Shown: positions 40,072-51,065, numbered from the stretch's first letter. The stretch: 64,000 nt of DNA from Paenibacillus sp. JCM 18996 (GCA_001313085.1 BBFE01000005.1:60900-124899); one strand, 5' to 3'. Notes: generated by a model not told the origin, from the letters alone. Translations and numbers: made by a program.

Positions 40072-40935
40072 TCAATTGACGGGTAACACGGCCAACACCG
40101 ATTCCTGGTTGCGATATTCTTGAGGTGTCACTCCCACTAGTTGCTTAAACGCCCGGTAAAACGGTGTCATACTTTGAAAACCGCAATACAGGCAAATATC
40201 AACCACGGACAGATTGGTGCAAACCAGCATACGTTTGGCTTCACTCACCCTGATCTTTGTCAAATATTCCTTGAATCCTTCGCCGGTTGTTTCTTTAAAC
40301 AGGTGACGTGTCCGCGACAGGCTCAAATTAATAACATTTGCAACCTCTTCAAGCGTGAGAGGCTCCCTGAAATTTTCCTTTACATAGTGTAACGCAGGTT
40401 GAAGCTTGTAGGAAAGGACACAATCTTGTCTTATTTCCTTGCAGCTTGTCCCATGTCTGTAATGACGTTGGAGCAGTGAACAAATCTTTAGAAGGGAGCT
40501 TCTTATAATGACTTTATAGGCCTCGATTTGTTCCCGATCTTCCGTTTGAATTTCCTGAATAAGCATGCTGATTTTTTTGTGCTGTGGGCAGATATCCCGG
40601 GATTTGGTTATCGAAACGTTTTGGATGATACGCAAAAGGTTGCAGAACTTCTGTTTCATGTTTCATATGAGCCGGGTCAAAAAATGAGAAACAAAAAAAC
40701 CTGCACGGGTCGTCAGCATCTGCTTGAGCGATATGTCGTTCCATGTTATTGACAATAAAGACATCCCCCGGCATCACCTTATAGCATTTGTCACTAAAAT
40801 AAAACAAACCTCTACCGGAAATGCAATAAGCCACTTCCAGGCAGAGTGCCAGTGAAAGGGCCGAAGGTAAATGCTGGGCGTCCATTCGGTGACGAGAATG
40901 CGCAGATCATTGGTAAACTCAAATTTGTGCCTCAT
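40072..40935 (-). CDS. AraC family transcriptional regulator
   Basis: Minus-strand start at 40935 (MRHKFEFTNDLRILVTEW). Restoring one missing C near 40848 gives PFHWHSALEVAYCISGRG, the HxHxxLE cupin signature, followed by VMPGDVFIVNNMERH. The DNA-binding end is LTLEEVANVINLSLSRTRHLFK, then VVDICLYCGFQSMTPFYRAFKQLVGVTPQEYR. An indel near 40570 splits the frame. It is divergent from the second family-5 importer operon at 41261 and is the obvious candidate for its control. Confidence 0.87.
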
Positions 40936-41260
40936 ACTTAACACTCCTTGTTTACATTTGTATTCTCAGAATTTCACATTATTTTTTTCAGTACAATAGC
41001 CCCTTTTAGAAATTATAGAGTGGAAAATAGCAAGAAAGATTTAAATGGCAGGTGATACAATAACTGTAATTTGTAAGCGCTATTTTGTAAAGGAGTGATG
41101 TTAAAAAATCCCTATATTTTTACATTTTTTTTGTAAGGGATGACAGGGAATGAGTGTGCAGCAGCGGGAATTTAGAACTACAATCCATTGTTAAGAGGTC
41201 ATTAATTGAAAGCGCTTTAAAAAAAACAAACCATATAGCTAAAAGCGAGGGAAACTCAAT
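40936..41260. promoter_or_regulatory. Control region of importer 2, with a cre-like site
   Basis: TTGAAAGCGCTTTAA at 41206-41220 is a near-perfect palindrome close to the CcpA cre consensus (centre AAGCGCTT), and TTGTAAGCGCT at 41071 is a weaker half. It sits 40 bases before the binding-protein gene, a position suited to carbon catabolite repression. The first 160 bases are AT-rich and probably hold the promoters of both divergent units. Confidence 0.55.
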
Positions 41261-43190
41261 ATGGCAATTAAGAAATCAGTCGGCATCATTTTAAGTTTAG
41301 CATTATCGTTCAGTGCCATTCTCGTCGGCTGTCAAGAAAACAAACCAGCTTCACAAAATAAGCCGGCCTCTAAAGAAGATGCGGCAAATGCCAGCGGCGA
41401 CCAAGGAAAAGTATTGCGCATGAGCGGTTCATGGAGGAAGCCGCCGGAATACCAGGGTAATTCCTTTGCCGCAGGAGGAGTGGGCGCAGCCTACGATTAT
41501 GTATTTGAAGGATTATTCCGTAATGTTCGTTCAACGGATAAAGTGTTCCCGCGGTTAGCTTCATCCATTGAACATAAGCCAGACCAGACAGTAGTAAAGA
41601 TGAGGTCGGGAGTTAAATGGCATGACGGCAAGCCGCTTACAAGCAAAGACATATGGGCTTACTATATGCTGGACAACGGAACCGCAATCATGAAATATTT
41701 GACCGGCATAGAAACTCCGGATGAGACTACAGTCGTATTTAAATGGCAGCAGCCGGCGCCTTTTGACGATATGAAGACCATGCTGATCGCAGAAGCCAGG
41801 CAGGCAAGGATCCCCTATGAAAAGAACAAAAAAATTTGTCGACAAGGCAGTTGAACTTTTAAAAGAGGCTCAACCTGCGGCAGAAGGCAGAAGAAAGGTC
41901 CGTTTGGGAAGTTCACCGATCCGATTAAAGAAAGGCTGGACCAGAACTGGAACGATTTCAGAGCTTCCGGTCCTGCTCTGCCGTTCGGAACTGGACCTTA
42001 CACCGTGGAAACGGTGACAGCCTCCGATATGGTGCTGAAAAAAAACCAGGATTACTGGGACGCCAATAACGTTAGATGGGAAAAAAACTCACTTTTAAAA
42101 TGACACCGGATCCCGGAGTCGGCTATGCGATGCTGAAATCGGGGCAGATGGACATCTTTGACGGAACGCCTCCGAAAGATATTTTGGAATCAATCCTGGG
42201 TGCAAATAAAAAATCTGGTGCACTACCGAATGTTTGACCCCGCGACGATCGGCATGCTGTTTAATATTTCCCACAAACCTTTCGATAACGTCAAGTCAGA
42301 CAAGCGGTTACATTTGCTCTTGACCGGAAGAATATCCGTGAAGTCGGCAACTATTACGGCCAGGAGGCCGAAGTTGGCATGACAGGAATGCCGCAATCCG
42401 AACTTAATAAATGGGTCGAGCCGGATATTCTCAAAAAAAGATGACTAAATACACCTACGATACCAAAAAAAAGGCTGAAGATTTGCTGAAGGAGCTGGAT
42501 GGACCAAAGGCTCGGATGGCAACTGGAAGGACAAGGACGGCAAGACGCCTAATTTTGTAATCGGAGTGAACGGTACGGACCTGCCGAAGGTGAACTCCGG
42601 CCAGGTGGCGGCGGAGCAGCTGACAAAGTTCGGTCTTCCGACAAAACTGATGGCGGTTGACGGAACAGTTTACGGAGATAACGCCAAAAAAAGAGGACAG
42701 TCCATATGACATGAGCATGGATTGGGTTGACGTCGCATGGGGTTATGCTTTCCCGTGGGGCTCCATCAACAACTTCTACAATGGCGACATCGGCAGAATG
42801 ACGCACCTGCCAAGAGTGAAAGAAACCGATAGAATCAATTTGCACCTTGCGGGACCGGACGGCAAGCAGTTCGATATATGGCAATCCATTTATACGCTTC
42901 CTTATCTAAAAAACCGACAAGGAACGCAAAGATATGATCTCGGCTTTGGCATGGATAACCAACGAGAATGCATACGGTGTAGGCTTTTTTTCCAAAATGC
43001 CACAGGCACCTGGATCAACATGAAGACCGTGACCAATTTGCCGATGGCCAGTCAGATCGACAAGTATAAACGCGACATCCCTGTACCGACATCCCCGGAA
43101 GATATCGAATACGTGGCTGAAACCAACATTGGATTCGCCGGTACCACCGTGCTGGTCGAACCTAACAAGCTGGCTCCAAAAGATAAATAA
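41261..43190 (+). CDS. Family-5 extracellular solute-binding lipoprotein 2
   Basis: MAIKKSVGIILSLALSFSAILVGCQ is a signal peptide with lipobox ILVGC. The SBP_bac_5 motif follows: VFEGLFRN, VVKMRSGVKWHDGKPLTSKDI, and LNFGTGP-type PFGTGPYTVETV with a long C-terminal half (TGMPQSELNKWVEPDIL, MDWVDVAWGYAFPWGS). At least eight indels break the frame between 41826 and 42985, mostly at A6-A7 runs (for example 42040, 42084, 42437, 42684). Repaired length is about 635 residues. First gene of a five-gene importer operon; the ligand is unknown. Confidence 0.88.
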
Positions 43191-43273
43191 AAAAATTATG
43201 TCCTATCCGGAGGCAGGGGTTCCATTTAGAATGGAACCGCTGCTTCACCATTCTGATCGACAGAGGGGATATT

Positions 43274-44278
43274 ATGACACTGAAAGTAGTCTTAAAGAGG
43301 CTGGGGATGGCGCTTTTTTACCATTTTCTTTGTGACCGTTCTCACTTTTGTTCTGCTGCGGTTGACTCCGGGAAATGCAATAGACCAATGGGCCCGCGAA
43401 TACGCGCAGCAGTACAACACTACCCTGGATGAAGCTTACAGAGCCGTGGCATCGATGATTAATTACAATCCTAACGAACCGATCCATCAGCAATTAGCCC
43501 GATATCTCGGAGGTCTTCTCCGCGGAGATCTCGGAGTCTCTATGATCAATAAGAAGGTATCCATCTCTTCGGTCATTTTGGCTGCGGTGCCGTGGACCAT
43601 TTTTTGTTGCCAGCATATCGCTCGTGATCAGCTTTATCATCGGTGTTTTCCTGGGAGTTCGGATGGCATGGAAACGTTCCTCAGTGTTGGAGCCTGTCAT
43701 CTCTTTCTACAGCGTCATAACGTCCGCAATTCCCGATTTTATTATCGGCATTATTTTGCTTGTCATTTTCGCTTTCGGATTGAACTGGTTTCCATTCACT
43801 GGCGCTTATGATCCTGACGTCGTTCCCGGGTTCAATTTCGACTTTATTGTCAACGTGTTTTACCATGCCGCACTGCCGATTCTCACCTTTGTCATTACCC
43901 ATATCGGCTATTGGGCTTTGATGATGAAAGGCAGCGCAGTCAGCGTATTGGGCGAAGATTATATTACCGCAGCAAAAGCAAGAGGTGTAGCTGAGTCCAG
44001 GATCATGAATCAATATGTGAGAAAAAAATGCGATCCTCCCGTTGATTACCTCGTTTGCGGTGGCGTTTGGAGGGATACTGGCAGGAGCGGCGCTGATCGA
44101 AACGATCTATCAGTATCCGGGAATCGGTTATTTTTTTTAGGGGAAGCGACGAAAAAAAAGAGATTACACCGAAATGCAGGGTATTTTGCTGTTCTTAAGT
44201 GTCGCTATGGTTCTTGCCAATCTGATAGCAGATTTGGTTTATTCCAAACTGGATCCTAGAATCAAAATAGAGGAGTGA
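43274..44278 (+). CDS. ABC transporter permease, DppB/OppB type (importer 2)
   Basis: Start at 43274 after GAGGGG. Opens MTLKVVLKRLGMAFFTIFFVTVLTF, then LLRGDLGVSMINKKVSI, the family GDLG motif, and helices through IGVFLGVRMAWKRSS and IIGIILLVIFAFGLNWF. The docking loop EDYITAAKARGVAESRI and YPGIGYFLGEATKKRDY are preserved. T/A runs near 43315, 43603, 44025, 44130 and 44151 break the frame. The stop overlaps the next gene region at 44278. Partner permease follows. Confidence 0.87.
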
Positions 44279-44283
44279 TGGGA

Positions 44284-45142
44284 ATGCAGGAAATTGCCGA
44301 TTTTTTTTAGAGTCATTAGCAAAAAATAAACGATCTTTGGCAGGTCTCATCATTCTCATTTTTTTTGCATTGATGGCGGCCGTGGGGCCACTGCTTTTTT
44401 TAAACTCGATATGACTGTAAGCTTCGAAGACCGCTATCAAGCCCCATCGTTCAAGCATTGGCTGGGAACCGACTATGGCGGTCGAGATACTTTTGTGCAG
44501 TTGGTTTACGGCTCCAGGGAAGTACTGATTGTAGCCGCTCTCGCCGCAGCCATCACGATCTTGGTGGGAGCTGTACTAGGAATTATGTCCGGTTTGATTG
44601 GCGGCAAAACCGATGCCGGCATTATGTTCGTCACCAATTTATTTCTTACCATACCGCATCTGCCGATCTATATTATTCTGGCGGCCATTTTCCAGATCCG
44701 CAGCCCTGTTGTCTTTGCTCTTATTCTTGCTTTATTCAGCTGGCCGTCTCTGACCCGTGCGGTTCGTTCCCAAGTGATTTCCCTTAAAGAACGGGAATTT
44801 ATTGTCATCTGCCGTGTGATGGGCTTAAGCAATTGGCATATCATTTTTTAAAGAATTGATGCCAAACATCACTTCCTACCTGGCGATCAATTTTGTGATG
44901 AGTATGCGCGGGGCCATCGGTGCAAGCGTCGGAATCATGCTGCTCGGACTCGTCCCTTACTCGCCTACAAACTGGGGCAGATGCTTAATATGGCCATTTC
45001 GCAGACGGGCGGCATTTTTTTAACCCGCTTGGTTACATTTATATTGCAGCTCCGATTATTTGCCTCACGTTAATTCAACTGGGCAGCATTTTTTTTTGCC
45101 AATGGGCTTGATGAAGCATTGAATCCTAGGTTAAGAGGATAG
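44284..45142 (+). CDS. ABC transporter permease, DppC/OppC type (importer 2)
   Basis: The ATG at 44284 is eight bases after GAGGAG; one at 44278 is possible. After a short N-terminus and first helix (SLAGLIILIFFALMAAVGPLL), the family motif WLGTDYGGRDTFVQLVYGSREVL is intact. The docking loop REFIVICRVMGLSNWHII and the late GASVGIMLLGLVPYSPTNWG are typical. T-runs at 44300, 44358, 44394, 44844, 45014 and 45089 and a C deletion near 44980 break the frame. No large external loop is present, unlike the importer at 20469. Confidence 0.85.
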
Positions 45143-45156
45143 GGGAGAAAAATCCA

Positions 45157-46151
45157 ATGAGTGAGAACCTGATAGAAATCAGAGATTTAACAATAGAGTT
45201 TCGATTGCGAAATGGGGTCATCCGTGCCGTCGACAATGTTTCTTTTGATATACCGAAGGGGAAAATCAGCGCATTGGTGGGAGAAAGCGGAAGCGGAAAA
45301 TCCACGATGGCATCGGCTATTCTGAATATTGTATCTTCACCGGGCGTCATCACGAAAGGAAGCATCATGTTAAACGGGCAGGATATATTGAAATTTAACA
45401 AGAACAGTTTGCAAAATTACCGTTGGTCCGATGTTTCCATGGTGTTTCAAGCCGCACAGAATGCCTTGAACCCGGTTATGCGGGTTGGGGAACAGATCAT
45501 CGAAACCGTGCTATCCCATAAAAGGATGGCAAAGGAAGATATACTGAAAAAGGCGGCACAGCTGCTGGATTACGTTCGGTTGGATGCGGAAAGGGTACTT
45601 GGCGCTTACCCCCACGAGCTGAGCGGCGGTATGAAGCAGCGGGTAATGATTGCATTCAGCTTGCTGCTGGACCCTAAATTGGTGATTTTGGATGAACCTA
45701 CAACTGCGCTTGATGTCATAACCCAGGATTACATTTTTTTGATATTCTGCTAAAAATCCATAAGGAAATGGGAATTACTATGCTGCTTAATTCACACGAT
45801 ATTGCGGTTGTTGCCAGGGTGGCGGACCGGGTGGGTGTGATGTATGCGGGCAAAATTGTGGAAGTAAGCGATGTGTACGACATTTTCGAAGACTCCAAGC
45901 ATCCTTATTCGACAGGGCTGATCCAAGCGGCTCCGTCACTGCTGAGCGATCCTGAAAATACAAGGTCCATCGGCGGATCGCCGCCGAACCTTTTAAAGCT
46001 GCCGTCAGGGTGTGCTTTTCACCCAAGGTGCGAATATGCTATGGATATTTGCAAAATTGCGGTTCCCGGTGCTGTGAATGTAGGAGAGGGCCATATTGCG
46101 GCGTGCCATCTTCATGATGCAAATCTGAGAAAGGAAGTGAAAATGGCATGA
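45157..46151 (+). CDS. ABC transporter ATPase, DppD/OppD type (importer 2)
   Basis: Start at 45157 behind AGGGGAG. Walker A GESGSGKS, Q-loop SMVFQAAQNALNPVMRV, signature HELSGGMKQR and Walker B LVILDEPTTALD are present. The H-loop reads LNSHDIAVVARVADRVG. A T7 run near 45734 breaks the frame once. The C-terminal cysteine cluster is AFHPRCEYAMDICK. The stop overlaps the next ATG. Drives import together with the ATPase at 46148. Confidence 0.9.
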
Positions 46152-47172
46152 GAGGTTTATTAACACTGAAAGATATGAGTATGGTCTTTGAACAAAATGC
46201 CGGGTTGTTTGGCCGCACATTGAAAATCCCCGCTTTGAAAAAACATCAATCTGGATTTTAATCCCGGGGAAATCGTGGCACTTGTAGGGGAAAGCGGCTG
46301 CGGTAAAACTACGCTTGGCAAAGTGATCACAGGGCTTCATAAACCGACACAGGGTGAAATTCTATACAACGGAAAAAAATATATGGAAGATGAATAAATC
46401 GGAATTCGAGGAATACCGCCGCAGCGTGCAGCTTGTGCAGCAGGATTCTTACGCGGCCCTCAATCCGGCAAGAACGATATATCAGTCGTTATCGGCTCCC
46501 ATCCTGGAGAAAAAAGCTGGTGAAAAAAACAGGAAGGAAGCACACGATCGTGTCTGCGAGCTTCTGACAACAGTGCAGCTAACTCCGCCGGAGCAGTATT
46601 TGGAGAAATATCCGCACCAATTGAGCGGCGGTCAGAGGCAGAGAGTGCTTATGGCGCGGGCTATCTCATTAAACCCGAAGCTGATCGTAGCCGATGAACC
46701 GATCTCGATGATCGACGTTTCATTAAGAATGTCGATATTAAAACTAATGTCCTCATTAAATAAAAGACTCGGCATTGCTTTCGTATATATTACTCATGAT
46801 TTGGCGACAGCGCGTCTTATAGCGCGAAACGGAAGGCTGGCAGTAATGTATCTGGGCAAAATCGTGGAACAGGGAAATATGGCCGAGGTGCTTTCCAATC
46901 CGCGTCACCCTTATTTGCAGGCATTATTGACCGCGGTGCCGATACCTGATGTCAGGATCGCCAAAGCGAAACGGGAGTTGCCGTTAAAAAAAAGCCTGGA
47001 GATGCCCAGCATAACCAATCCGCCAGCCGGTTGTGCATTTCATCCAAGATGTCCCTATGGCGACGAGACTTGCGAATCAAAGGAACCGGCTCTTGAAAGC
47101 CAGCAAAACCGGTTGATTGCGTGCCATAAAGTCGGGAAGGTGCCGTTATGGAAAATCGCTTCCGTAAAATAA
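46148..47172 (+). CDS. ABC transporter ATPase, DppF/OppF type (importer 2)
   Basis: Starts MRGLLTLKDMSMVFEQNAG. Walker [27 protein letters not shown] as Q-loop, HQLSGGQRQR signature and LIVADEPISMIDVSLRM as Walker B are in order, followed by YITHDLATARL. The end has PPAGCAFHPRCPYGDETC. Breaks at A-runs 46236, 46371 and 46985 only. In Walker B the usual SALD is replaced by SMID, a variation seen in this class. The last codons overlap the start of a small membrane protein gene. Confidence 0.9.
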
Positions 47173-47364
47173 TTACCAGAATCACGCTGCGGATCTCATT
47201 CTTTTTTTATCCTGCTGTGCGGGTTGTTGCTTTTGTTGGTAAATCGTGGTTCTGCAGAATTTGTGGTGCTCGTACTTTCGTTAGCTGTAAACATTCTTCT
47301 TATCTGTTCTATTTTGATATGGTCATGGCTGCTGAAAAAAAATGCGCAAAATCTCTTAGTTTAA
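47148..47364 (+). CDS. Small two-helix membrane protein
   Basis: Overlaps the end of the ATPase gene. After correcting a T7 run near 47199, the product is about 71 residues: a basic N-terminus (MENRFRKIITRITLRISFF), a first helix (ILLCGLLLLLVNRG), then FVVLVLSLAVNILLICSIL as the second helix and a basic end. No family recognised. Its overlap suggests cotranslation with importer 2, perhaps as a small accessory subunit; this is inference from position. Confidence 0.55.
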
Positions 47365-47502
47365 CCGAAACATCCAGCGAGGTGGTCTCGTATTACGTGA
47401 AGCACCCGAAACGTTGACGTTCCGTTGTGGAGTTGGTATCTTTAGGAGTAGACATCGAATAATTTTCGGAGACGCCGTATTTGACGCCAGGGGGAGATTG
47501 CA

Positions 47503-47917
47503 ATGGCCATCAGGCTGCGGGGGCATCATTTATTATGTCTGTTAGGTTACAGGGGAATGGGGTATTCCGAGCAATTCACGGCGAATATGACCGAGGTATA
47601 CAACACGCTTCGACAAAATCCGGATACATACATCAAGCTAGTGGAAGGTCCGGACGAAATTTGCTCACATTATCCCAAGGACAAGTCGGGGCACTGCGAA
47701 GAAGACACTGTAAATACAAGGGATCTGGCTATTTTAAAAAAGGCTCGGGCTTCGTGCAGGGATGATTCTGAAGTGGGCAGACATTGAAGTCGGAATCTCC
47801 AACTTAGTGCATCCGGAAGATATCCGGTTGTTTTGCAGTTCGTGCCCATGGAGGCCGTATGGCGTTTGTGAAGAGGGTGTGGCTAATCTGCGTCAAGGAA
47901 AAGGACTTGTTCCATAA
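47503..47917 (+). CDS. DUF1284 family protein
   Basis: Start at 47503 behind GGGGGAG. MAIRLRGHHLLCLLGYRGMGYS is the family hallmark, followed by EGPDEICSHYPKDKSGHC with conserved cysteines, and a second cysteine pair in LFCSSCPWRPYGVCEEG near the end. The cysteines suggest an iron-sulfur or metal site; function is unknown. One indel near 47736 joins the two halves. About 138 residues, normal for the family. Confidence 0.82.
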
Positions 47918-47974
47918 CAGTTGGTATCGTTAGTTGACGATCAGCATCATAGAAAATCAACAGGAAATAGAGTG

Positions 47975-48088
47975 ATGGATATGTCTGTTTGGCTATTAAT
48001 TATCGGGATTCATTTAGCTGCGATTGTTTTCGGAGGCTCTATCTGGATTTTTTTACAAAAAACAACAAAGATTTATTGTAAGCTTTAA
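47975..48088 (+). CDS. Very small membrane peptide
   Basis: A 37-residue frame with one membrane helix (WLLIIGIHLAAIVFGGSIWI) and a basic end TTKIYCKL. A terminator starts ten bases after the stop, which supports a real transcription unit. The ribosome site is moderate (GGAAATAGAG). Function unknown. Confidence 0.45.
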   Translation: MDMSVWLLIIGIHLAAIVFGGSIWIFLQKTTKIYCKL

Positions 48089-48097
48089 TAATCGGAA

Positions 48098-48128
48098 AAC
48101 CGTTGCCTGGGATGATGGGCACGGTTTT
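48098..48128 (+). terminator. Intrinsic terminator
   Basis: AAACCGTTGCC pairs (one bulge) with GGGCACGGTTT and is followed by T7. Confidence 0.75.
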
Positions 48129-48382
48129 TTTCCTTTTTTTTATAGCGAGCGCAGGTGGAAAAAAACGGTCAGGTACAGATCATGCTGACGATCGCATTTT
48201 GAAGCTGGCCCATCCTGGGAGAAGTTGACGTGCCAATAGAACCTGCAGCGACCAGTATCAGAAACTCCTGCCGCACTATACTCGGAGATTCTGTCCGGAG
48301 ATGTTACAGGCTCTTCTTAGCGCCAGCTTATGTTGCGAGCAGAAAGTTCCTGCCACTGAAGGGAGCGCAATGCCCTCTGATT
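48129..48382. other. Intergenic stretch without recognised gene
   Basis: About 250 bases between two terminators. No open frame with a ribosome site or family match on either strand. One A7 run; no repeat found elsewhere in the window. Confidence 0.4.
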
Positions 48383-48437
48383 GCCTACAAAAAAAGCCGT
48401 CAGAGAATAACACCCTGACGGTTCTTGTAGGTTTTTT
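48383..48437 (-). terminator. Intrinsic terminator of the NlpC/P60 gene
   Basis: GCCGTCAG and CTGACGGT form the core stem, extended outward by CCTACAA and TTGTAGG; an A-run on the plus strand gives the U-tail for the minus-strand gene. Confidence 0.8.
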
Positions 48438-49201
48438 TAATTTCGTTTTTTAATTTTCGTTTTCACCATACTGATTTTCGGATTCCGAATGCTGAGCTGG
48501 CTTATGGTGAGTGTAGTGACTGCTTTTATGTTTTTTTTCACATGTGCGGCGGCCGCCTTATGAGGTGCTGCAGCAGGTTGTGGCTGGGAGGCATTACTTT
48601 GTGGCTGGGAAGCATCCTGTTGGGGTTGTGCAGCAGCAGGCGCAGCTTTTGCAGCAGCAGGTTGAGGCGCCGCGGCAGCTTGTCCATTATTGGAAATTAC
48701 ACGGCGTGCGGTTACGAATGTCTTATCCCAAGTGCTTCCTGCAAAATTGGAGATGGTAACGCCGATACCGACTCTATAGGTGTGCAGTAATTTCCCGCCG
48801 CCCATATAAATGGATACGTGATTGATGACTCCGTCCCGGTTCGTGTCCGAGAAAACCAAATCGCCGGGCTGAAGCTGGTCTTTAGATACCGCTACGCCAA
48901 CAGCGGATTGCTGTCTCGACGAACGAGGAAGATTGATGCCGTTTTGTTTAAACACATACTGAGTAAACGAGGAACAGTCAAAAGCGTCTGTTCTTCCAGA
49001 TTTTGCTCCAAATTGATAAGGAACTCCTAAAAAATTGTTTTCCTGTGGCAATAACATTATCCGCAACGGATGTGCTGGACACGGCGGCTGCATGGGCCGA
49101 TGGTGGAGTTACCAGCATACTTCCGGAAAAAAGCAACCGAGAGGCTGAGACTTAATCCCACTAATGTTTTACCGATGCGGTTTTTTCTTCGTGTTGTTCA
49201 T
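48437..49201 (-). CDS. Secreted NlpC/P60 family peptidoglycan hydrolase 1
   Basis: Minus-strand start at 49201 with GAGGAGG upstream. A signal peptide (IGKTLVGLSLSLSVAFFGSM, cleaved near SAHAAA) leads to an NlpC/P60 domain: GVPYQFGAKSGRTDAFDCSS (catalytic Cys), YVFKQNGINLPRSS, QPGDLVFSD and INHVSIYMGGG (catalytic His). The C-terminal 100 residues are Ala/Gln/Pro-rich and then basic, suited to cell-wall binding. It cleaves peptide stems of peptidoglycan in this family. Two A-run or T-run indels near 49180 and 49140-49030 break the front. A second enzyme of the class is at 62960. Confidence 0.87.
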
Positions 49202-49562
49202 AACTTCCTCCTCTGGGGTTAGTATTAAGTTAGCGACATAGCTCACTATATCACACCTGAAACATCCACGAATTACCAAGCTGCGAACAAACCCAGTCCC
49301 AATCTGACCTAAAGCAAGGTTATTAGAAAAAACATGAGAAATCCTTAAAAAAAACTCTGTTGACAAAGAAATCCACTTTTAGCTTAAAAAAAGGCGTTTT
49401 CAGCGCCGGCAGCGGGCGTAGAATCTTCTTTTTTTTGAGTTACACTGTTTATTGAATGGTTTGCAGACTGCTGCTGAATTTTTTTTAAATCCACACGTTT
49501 ATGAGCAGACAAGATGGTTAAATATACTTCAAAAGATGCCTGTCTAAAATGACGCGAATAGA
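49202..49562. other. Divergent intergenic region, mostly featureless
   Basis: Between the minus-strand NlpC/P60 gene and the plus-strand YuiD gene. A TTGACA occurs near 49350 on the plus strand but without a convincing -10. Several A/T runs of seven or eight. No gene recognised. Confidence 0.35.
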
Positions 49563-50042
49563 ATGGGGGAAGTAACGATTTTGGACGTTTGGTTTAAAGC
49601 TCCTTTGACGGTCGCGTTGCTTTCTATGCTGGTCGCCCAGATGGTAAAAGTTCCGATACATTTTTTTTCCTTCATAAACAAATTCATTTCAAATTGGCCG
49701 TCTCGACCGGAGGGATGCCCAGTTCACATTCCGCAATGGTATCGGCGCTGGCTTTTTTTCTATCGGATTACGGCGTGGGTTTGCGGACGATCTTTTTTTG
49801 CAGTTGCCTCTATCCTTGCTCTTATAGTGATGTATGATGCGATGGGCATAAGGAGGCACGCCGGCAGGCACGCTGTTACTCTTAATCGCCTTTTGAACGA
49901 GAAGTTAATCGGACAACCTTCGAGCGATAAGAAAACCGAATTAAAGCAGCAGTTAAAAGAAATGCTCGGGCATGAGCCTAAAGAAGTCATTTGGGGAGCA
50001 GTAACGGGAATTATTGTAGCATTGATCGTCGGACTGATATGA
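49563..50042 (+). CDS. YuiD-like divergent PAP2 family (DUF212) membrane protein
   Basis: The N-terminus has a membrane segment with a basic end (VALLSMLVAQMVKVPIHFF). Correcting a T8 run at 49662 and one near 49755 gives AVSTGGMPSSHSAMVSALAFF, the DUF212 signature (GGMPSSHSA) of phosphatase-like membrane proteins. MYDAMGIRRHAGRHAVTLN is also conserved. A hydrophobic end helix (AVTGIIVALIVGL) completes about 160 residues. The family resembles lipid phosphatases but is truncated relative to true PAP2 enzymes; its reaction is uncertain. Confidence 0.82.
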   Translation: MGEVTILDVWFKAPLTVALLSMLVAQMVKVPIHFFSFINKFISNWPSRPEGCPVHIPQWYRRWLFFYRITAWVCGRSFFAVASILALIVMYDAMGIRRHAGRHAVTLNRLLNEKLIGQPSSDKKTELKQQLKEMLGHEPKEVIWGAVTGIIVALIVGLI

Positions 50043-50126
50043 AAACCGGACGAAAGCCAGTTGAATGCTTCTTATTAGAATTCAAATTACCTGAAGTACA
50101 TAGAAAAAAAATTCGAACGCAAAAAA

Positions 50127-50168
50127 AGCACCCTGCTCTGAGAGGTCCCAGGACCGCAGCGGGTGCTT
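50127..50168 (+). other. Long imperfect hairpin, terminator-like without T tail
   Basis: AAGCACCC pairs with GGGTGCTT; inside, GCT/AGC and GGTCC/GGACC form two more stems, so the RNA would be a long stacked hairpin of 42 bases. No U-run follows. Could be a terminator, a processing site or a repeat unit. The preceding A-runs give a U-rich tail on the opposite strand. Confidence 0.5.
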
Positions 50169-50261
50169 AACATATTCAAAGATACATTTACAACACCGCT
50201 TATCGCCGCAAACTTTGTGGTCACTGTCCCTTAAACGATTCCGCCATCCGGCTCGTAATAA

Positions 50262-50357
50262 TCAATCATTATTTTCATCCGGGCTGGTTGAGGGTACATT
50301 GGCTATATTGGACAGCCGTTCTGCGGTTCGGTACGCTTGATCTTTGGATTCGGGCAT
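50262..50357 (-). CDS. Possible small protein (31 residues)
   Basis: In the gap before the GNAT gene, a minus-strand frame reads MPESKDQAYRTAERLSNIAN and ends DENND. The amino-acid use looks protein-like but the ribosome site is weak and no homologue is known to me. No other feature is seen in 50170-50500. Confidence 0.25.
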   Translation of the reverse strand: MPESKDQAYRTAERLSNIANVPSTSPDENND

Positions 50358-50501
50358 GGGGCTCTAGCCTTTCTGCTTTATGTGTTCATTGGTTTAACAT
50401 CCCCATTTAGCGTATATTCATTCCGGCGGCTTCCACGCATCATACAGCATTTTGGGTTCGGTTCGGCCATCTGGTATCATTAAGTCGGAGGTATGCCGAT
50501 T

Positions 50502-51065
50502 ATGGACTATTATACGACAGCAGAGTGGAATGAAGCCCTGTGGCTCAAAGCAGAACAAGTGTATCACCAGTCATTTCCGGAAAAAAGGCAGAAAAAAATC
50601 GCGCTATCATACGAGGCATGTTTGAAAAGGGAATGTGCTCCCTGCATACCGCGGCCGAAAGGTCGGAAGTTATCGCCATGGCTCTGTCGGCCGTAAATCA
50701 TGAAGATAAGGTGCTGGTCATCGACTATCTCGCTGTAGGGGAAGAATTCCGTGGAATGGGCACCGGACGCTTGTTTATGGACTACATAAAGACCTGGGCG
50801 GAAACAGCAGCCCGCTGTAAGGGGATAGTCATAGAGGTCGAAGCCGATCCCTCATCGGACAATATCCGCAGGATCCGTTTTTTGGGAACAATGCGGATTC
50901 CAGCTCACCGATTATGTACATCATTACATATGGGTTCCCGAGCCATACACGGCAATGTACATGAGTCTCCATCCCGACTGGCCCGTTACGGACGATGGTG
51001 AAATCCTGTTTCGCTACATCACTCGTTTTCACGCTAAAGCCTACCGCGGTCATACAAGAGCCTAA
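50502..51065 (+). CDS. GNAT family N-acetyltransferase
   Basis: ATG 50502 is ten bases after GGAGG; the earlier ATG at 50493 is too close to it. Two frame repairs (A-run near 50595 and bases near 50880) give about 187 residues. [23 protein letters not shown] contains the acetyl-CoA binding R/Q-x-x-G-x-G/A element. [16 protein letters not shown] and [12 protein letters not shown] are typical of the second half of the fold. Substrate unknown; it may acetylate a small amine or an antibiotic. Confidence 0.72.
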
